Made by a program: the position numbers and the translations under genes
IMG/VR virus record: IMGVR_UViG_3300042549_005369
Span: 1 to 64,000 of that record
Direction: 5' to 3' (one strand)
Length of the DNA stretch: 64,000 nucleotides
From: a virus
Shown: positions 60,068-64,000 of the stretch, piece by piece
How positions within the stretch are numbered: the first letter of the stretch is position 1
How the letters are laid out: each line of letters starts with the position of its first letter
Notes under the pieces: model-generated
The model's database searches: none
What the model was told of the DNA's origin: nothing
Seen by the model: the letters and a program-made list of their open reading frames with translations, nothing else

Positions 60068-62299
60068 TCATGGTTGCTGTGTGTATCCTTTGCGGCGGAT
60101 GTCGGCTGCGGCCTTGGCATCCTCCATGGCGATCCGAGCGGAGTTGCGCTCTTGTTCCATTTGGATGCCAGCTTGAGTTTTCATTCGCATAATCTCAATC
60201 TCGGCTTGCGCTTTGGCAAATCGGTCTTGTTGCTCCTGTGACATGCCAGCTTCTTCCTGCTGCATCCCTTGCTCTTGTGCTTTGGCTTCTGCTTCTTTCT
60301 GGCCGTTGGAAATAACTTCCTCGACGCGTTGCAGCATTTGGCGCATGGCGGCAGCTTCTTGTGATGCGGCAATGTCTCCCTCGATCATTTGGACGTGCTC
60401 GACAGTGTGGGCGAACAAATCGGAGTAGGTGACTGCTGCCTCGGCAAGTGGGATTTGCCCAGACTGGGCAAGCTCGAACATCTCCATGAGTGGTTTGATG
60501 TGCTCGCGAGCATGTGCAAGGTGACGGTCGGTTCCCAAAACGGGAACTGGGCTGTTGCGCATGAGTGCCTCGTTCTGGAGGATAGCGATCTGGGTGTCCA
60601 CGGTGAATCGCTTCACTCCGTCGAGTGGGAAGAAAACATCGGCATTGTCGCGTCCTACGGCGTCAATCGCCAATTCGCGGTTGAGATAGACTTGGCCTAC
60701 GTCATCCATGAGGGGTCGTAGCTCTTTCATGCGCTCAAGTCCCATTGTGCGGGCTGCGGCACTTCCTGCGCCAATTACTCGGGCAAAGGTAGTGCGTTTC
60801 CAGTCGAGGCGATAGAACGCTTCCAACGGCACGCCACGGCGCACTAGGCGAAGGTGGAGGTCGATGATGTCCTCACCCCCGGGGTCTACCGCAACGTAGT
60901 CCCTGCGTATCATGCGGCGGATGATCTGCTGCGCCAACCTGTCGGCGGGCGTGTAGAAGAAGTCTAGTTCCGAACTAGACAACGATGCGGCTTGGTCGAG
61001 GCCTGCGGCGATCTCAAATTTGGTCTTGCGTTGATCGCCGTCAAAGATGTTATCGGGCGAGTAGCCTGCTGTTCGATCATTGCCCAAGGACTGCATCATT
61101 TCGATGGCAGGCATGACTGACCGAGAAAGGTCAGGCATGGGGACATTGACGACTTTCAAGTTTGGTGGCAATGCCGCCAAGTTGCCGATGTATTCGAGTC
61201 CCATGTTGGCGTAGTCGGATTCTGTCTCGCCTTGAAGGACGAGCGATGACGCTAGTTCGCCTTGGTCGATAAGACGGCTGACTGATCGGTTGATCTGTTG
61301 CTCGAAGGGATAAATCTTGTATCCTAGTCCACGGATACTGTGCAGTTTCGTGTTGGTGCCCGTGCCATAGGGGAAGAGAACGAACGCTTCGGTCATGTTT
61401 GCGTACACGTCGCGTGAGCGCATCAGGAAAGTTTTCTCGCCGCAGTCGTCTTCGGCCGCGATGTAATGGCTTACTTTGCCGTTGAACTCTTTGACGAAAC
61501 CGTGGATTACGCGGACTTTCGGCAAACGAGTCCCAACCCACAGAGAGTTGTTCTTCACCTCTTCCATGAGGCGTTCCCAGTTTTGATACTCTGGTTCAGC
61601 ACTTGTGGCTTTGGTAATTGCCATGCGAACCGCTTCTTCGTTCCAATCGCCGCAATCCTCACGGTCAATCTTGGAGTATAGGTCAGGAATGCCATACTCG
61701 GCTTCGCAGGTAACGATGTCCTGCTTTGTTTCGGTGGCCGCGACCATTGTCGGGAAAAAGAACTGTCCTAGTCCTGAAGCACGGAAACGCCAGTCGTTCT
61801 CATCCTCCCAGTGGGCAACTGCAACGCCTTCCCACACGTATTTGTGAACGAGACGTTCTGGTTCGTATGGGAAACAGTCTGTGCAATTCCGCAGGGTTTT
61901 GGTGATCTCCTCCTGCATGATTTGCTCCCACTCGACGCGTTCGTCGGTGTTGCCATAGAGCGTTTTGACGTGGAACAGGGATTCCCCTGTATTGAAAATG
62001 CGGTAGTAGGGCGATTTTGCTCGCTCTAATTTTTTCTCCGCGCCTTGGAAGTTGAGGTTGGTGACGTCAGGTTGTCCCGAGTTGCGCAGTTGCTCCTCAT
62101 CGTAGGGTGGTTCCCCGTCGAGTAGGCCTTGGGCGAGAGCGCGGTTATAGGCGTTGACCCGATCATCCTCCCTGAATCGGACATGGATTGATCTCAGCTT
62201 CGCGGGCGAGGTCAATCGTTCTTTTGGCACTGGCCCTGTGGCTTGTGGTTGTGCCAAGTCCAGTTCGTCGAAGTCGGATGTAAGGGATGGTTGGTTCAT
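60068..62299 (-). CDS. Portal protein
   Basis: 743 residues from ATG 62299 (the frame continues upstream into the neighbouring gene). Large podoviral-type portal: 'RFREDDRVNAYNRALAQGLL' start, 'LHSIRGLGYKIYPFEQQINR' stem helix region, 'FYRLDWKRTTFARVI', 'GAGSAAARTMGLERM', and a Gln/Glu-rich C-terminal barrel helix ('EEAGMSQEQQDRFAKAQAEI'). It forms the dodecameric DNA channel. Order terminase, small gene, portal, scaffold, capsid is typical. Assignment from size, order and helix pattern. Confidence 0.75.
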   Translation of the reverse strand: MNQPSLTSDFDELDLAQPQATGPVPKERLTSPAKLRSIHVRFREDDRVNAYNRALAQGLLDGEPPYDEEQLRNSGQPDVTNLNFQGAEKKLERAKSPYYRIFNTGESLFHVKTLYGNTDERVEWEQIMQEEITKTLRNCTDCFPYEPERLVHKYVWEGVAVAHWEDENDWRFRASGLGQFFFPTMVAATETKQDIVTCEAEYGIPDLYSKIDREDCGDWNEEAVRMAITKATSAEPEYQNWERLMEEVKNNSLWVGTRLPKVRVIHGFVKEFNGKVSHYIAAEDDCGEKTFLMRSRDVYANMTEAFVLFPYGTGTNTKLHSIRGLGYKIYPFEQQINRSVSRLIDQGELASSLVLQGETESDYANMGLEYIGNLAALPPNLKVVNVPMPDLSRSVMPAIEMMQSLGNDRTAGYSPDNIFDGDQRKTKFEIAAGLDQAASLSSSELDFFYTPADRLAQQIIRRMIRRDYVAVDPGGEDIIDLHLRLVRRGVPLEAFYRLDWKRTTFARVIGAGSAAARTMGLERMKELRPLMDDVGQVYLNRELAIDAVGRDNADVFFPLDGVKRFTVDTQIAILQNEALMRNSPVPVLGTDRHLAHAREHIKPLMEMFELAQSGQIPLAEAAVTYSDLFAHTVEHVQMIEGDIAASQEAAAMRQMLQRVEEVISNGQKEAEAKAQEQGMQQEEAGMSQEQQDRFAKAQAEIEIMRMKTQAGIQMEQERNSARIAMEDAKAAADIRRKGYTQQP

Positions 62300-62300
62300 A

Positions 62301-62855
62301 TCAGGCAATAAGGTTACGCATAACGCTTTCCGCAGACGCTTCATTGCGTCGAGTCATCTCCGCACTCAGGAAGCCACGCCAATGGACATTGGGTGGAATG
62401 AAATTGAGGAGAGTGGATGTTTGGAAGTATTTCATGCTGAAAAGGATAGACCCAATCGGCTTCCCTGACAAGAACTTACCAAATACTTCTGGGGTAGCGC
62501 AATGAAAATAATTTGATTGTAACACATCAAGCCAATGTGGGGCAATCGGGCGTTGCTGCGGATCGAAATAAAGCATGGGGTATTTCGGGTCAGTCGGCAG
62601 ATATGCGTCAATCGCTGCACGTAGGAAACGATTGGATTTGTCTGTTGGCGATCCCTCGGTGTTTGTCACGATCACTCGCTTGAGACTACCGAAGCAATCC
62701 GCCAAGGTTTCGAGAAACTCATACGCAAGGGCGTCGTCCTCGGGCGTTGCCAAGGTCATGAGCGTGTGTTTTGAGTTCGTTCCGAGTTTGGCAATCGTTT
62801 TTGCGAGTGCTGCGTAGTCGGTTAAGCCTTTGGCGATGGGGACGGTGAGTGTCAT
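62301..62855 (-). CDS. Conserved hypothetical protein between terminase and portal
   Basis: 184 residues. 'LTVPIAKGLTDYAALAKTIA', 'EDDALAYEFLETLADCFGSL', 'KYPMLYFDPQQRPIAPHWLD', 'FQTSTLLNFIPPNVHWRGFL'. I recall this alpha/beta family, with an FDP/D-containing motif reminiscent of nucleotide-sugar binding, between terminase and portal in other phages; activity unknown. One base separates its stop from the portal ATG. Confidence 0.65.
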   Translation of the reverse strand: MTLTVPIAKGLTDYAALAKTIAKLGTNSKHTLMTLATPEDDALAYEFLETLADCFGSLKRVIVTNTEGSPTDKSNRFLRAAIDAYLPTDPKYPMLYFDPQQRPIAPHWLDVLQSNYFHCATPEVFGKFLSGKPIGSILFSMKYFQTSTLLNFIPPNVHWRGFLSAEMTRRNEASAESVMRNLIA

Positions 62856-62867
62856 GGTTTGTCTATG

Positions 62868-64000
62868 TCAGCGTTCTTTTGTTGTCATGTTCCGTGGTTT
62901 TGTCAATCTTCGCGCACGGTTGCGAAAAACCTTCCAAGCGTCATTGCCTAGTGGTGTGCCGTCCATTTGTCCCCTGATGAGGGTATTCTCCGAGCACTCG
63001 AACCCAAGGCGGTCGCGGCAGAAATCTACCAATCCGAGGAAACTATCGGATTGGTCGGGTGACTTACCTTCGCGATCTTTGTAGGATCGTTTGTTCTCAA
63101 CGCAGAGTTTCTTGCCGTCACCCATCATGCCTTTTGCCAGATGGCGGGAGCAGAGTTCTTTGGCAAGCTCGTCTGGTACGCCCTTAATTTGGTGCGAGCG
63201 AAAGAACGGATGCGCCCCAAACCAAACCTCGGTGGACTTGTTCTCGAATTTCTCGCTTGCAAGAATCGCTCGGCCGTCTGGGGATTTCTCGCCCGGGACT
63301 GGTCGCCGTGACGCCGCACCACCTGTCGTCATGCCTGTGAGCGCGGGAGACCACACGACGACCGCGATGTCGCCGAAGGGAATGCCACCGCCTGAACGGT
63401 CATACGCTGCGTGCTGTGGCCTCACCCCGCGTTCCTCGCACAGTTTGCGCCATGCTTTTGCGATCTGGAATGTGATTGGCGTGGAGGTGTCAGTGGTGTC
63501 TGTCTGGATGGGAACTCCTTCGGTGAGCATGAGAACTTTCTTGCCCTCGAAGTCAACGCCTAGTTCCGCGAACGTAGCCCATGCCAAGTCGCCACCTGCG
63601 GTGAACGATGGGTCAAGAAACGAGACCTTGATTGGCATTTCGTATCCCCACACCACTTCTTTGTCCTTCGCGCCTGACATCTCAATGTCCGCAGCGGAAT
63701 AGACTCCTGATTCGTCACCCGTAAGGCACCATGTGCCCAGAACCATTCGGTGATAGAACAGCGAGTTCCTACCGTATTTGTCGGCCATGCCGTCGATGTC
63801 AGCTTGCCGTAGCATCCACGAATACCGCTCATTGCCCTCGACAATACGAGGATTCTGCTCGCCATTAAACCTGATGCAAAGCCCGCCTGTGGCAGTCTCC
63901 CATTCGTCGTCACGCAGTAGGTCAACGCGATCCCACCCGCCTTTGGGTTTGCAGAGAATGCCGAAAGGGTTGTAGATGTCGCTGGGGTTTCCGATGCCGA
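62868..64000 (-). CDS. terL: Terminase large subunit, C-terminal part (5' end beyond window)
   Basis: At least 377 codons; the reading frame stays open to the right edge, so the ATPase domain is cut off. The visible part has the RNase H-like nuclease: SFLDPSFTAGGD (first Asp), 'HAAYDRSGGGIPFGDIAVVV' (second acidic residue), and KSPDQSDSFLGLVDF (third Asp). Upstream 'GILCKPKGG', 'NPRIVEGNERYSWMLRQADI' links to the ATPase. The enzyme cuts concatemers and drives DNA into the head. The first in-window ATG (63815) is not the start. Confidence 0.9.
   Translation of the reverse strand, partial: GIGNPSDIYNPFGILCKPKGGWDRVDLLRDDEWETATGGLCIRFNGEQNPRIVEGNERYSWMLRQADIDGMADKYGRNSLFYHRMVLGTWCLTGDESGVYSAADIEMSGAKDKEVVWGYEMPIKVSFLDPSFTAGGDLAWATFAELGVDFEGKKVLMLTEGVPIQTDTTDTSTPITFQIAKAWRKLCEERGVRPQHAAYDRSGGGIPFGDIAVVVWSPALTGMTTGGAASRRPVPGEKSPDGRAILASEKFENKSTEVWFGAHPFFRSHQIKGVPDELAKELCSRHLAKGMMGDGKKLCVENKRSYKDREGKSPDQSDSFLGLVDFCRDRLGFECSENTLIRGQMDGTPLGNDAWKVFRNRARRLTKPRNMTTKER

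Noticed and set aside
1-64000. tRNA genes
   Set aside because: No cloverleaf with matching anticodon arms was noticed by eye in the few non-coding gaps; a dedicated search was not possible.

Overview
The window is most of a tailed double-stranded DNA phage genome, probably a virulent podovirus-like phage. There is a single divisor: genes run on the plus strand from about 0.85 to 26.3 kb (early/replication side) and on the minus strand from about 26.3 kb to the right edge (virion, lysis and packaging side). The two halves converge at 26.3 kb. No integrase, lysogeny repressor system, phage RNA polymerase, tRNA gene or CRISPR array was seen. The right edge cuts through the large terminase gene and the left edge cuts into a tandem repeat, so the genome continues beyond both.

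Layout. 1-854: 17-bp tandem repeats, helically phased 10-bp iterons, an AT-rich stretch with a sigma70-type promoter, and a second tandem repeat (candidate origin/early control region). 855-8380: a dense run of about 23 small early genes, most overlapping by ATGA, headed by a stand-alone ArdC-type domain. 8414-15929: replication core: a small HTH protein, a DNA methyltransferase cassette bounded by a 23-bp direct repeat, a primase-polymerase/SF3 helicase, a winged-helix protein, a DUF2800 (PD-(D/E)xK) nuclease, a possible structured RNA and a DUF2815 ssDNA-binding protein. 15981-20764: accessory genes of different character (true Shine-Dalgarno sites, paralogues, deletion remnants) including MazG-like and ThyX enzymes. 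20770-26275: family A DNA polymerase, SF2 helicase, a TET-associated-type glycosyltransferase and DUF3310.

Minus strand, read in transcription order from the right edge: terminase (partial), a conserved unknown, portal, a small gene, putative scaffold, terminator plus promoter, structured leader, major capsid, virion proteins (one with a long Ser-Ser-Ala repeat), a group of multidomain glycosyltransferases and methyltransferases, a collagen-like tail fibre, a lysis group (small membrane proteins, CHAP/NlpC-type endolysin), a metallophosphoesterase, a tail-tubular-A-like adaptor, two internal-virion-type proteins, a 4,174-residue large polyvalent protein, a zinc-finger protein and a VRR-NUC nuclease.

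Together the early enzymes form a self-sufficient replication set (prim-pol/helicase, Pol A, SSB, SF2 helicase, two nucleases, ThyX, MazG). The late side assembles a short-tailed particle that probably ejects giant proteins with the DNA. The glycosyltransferase group may decorate the virion or the host surface.

Host. Most start codons are preceded by A/C-rich, Shine-Dalgarno-free leaders (ACCAACCACC-like). This suggests a host in which SD-independent initiation is common; Verrucomicrobiota or relatives are a guess from this and from remembered resemblance of several small proteins, not a demonstrated assignment.
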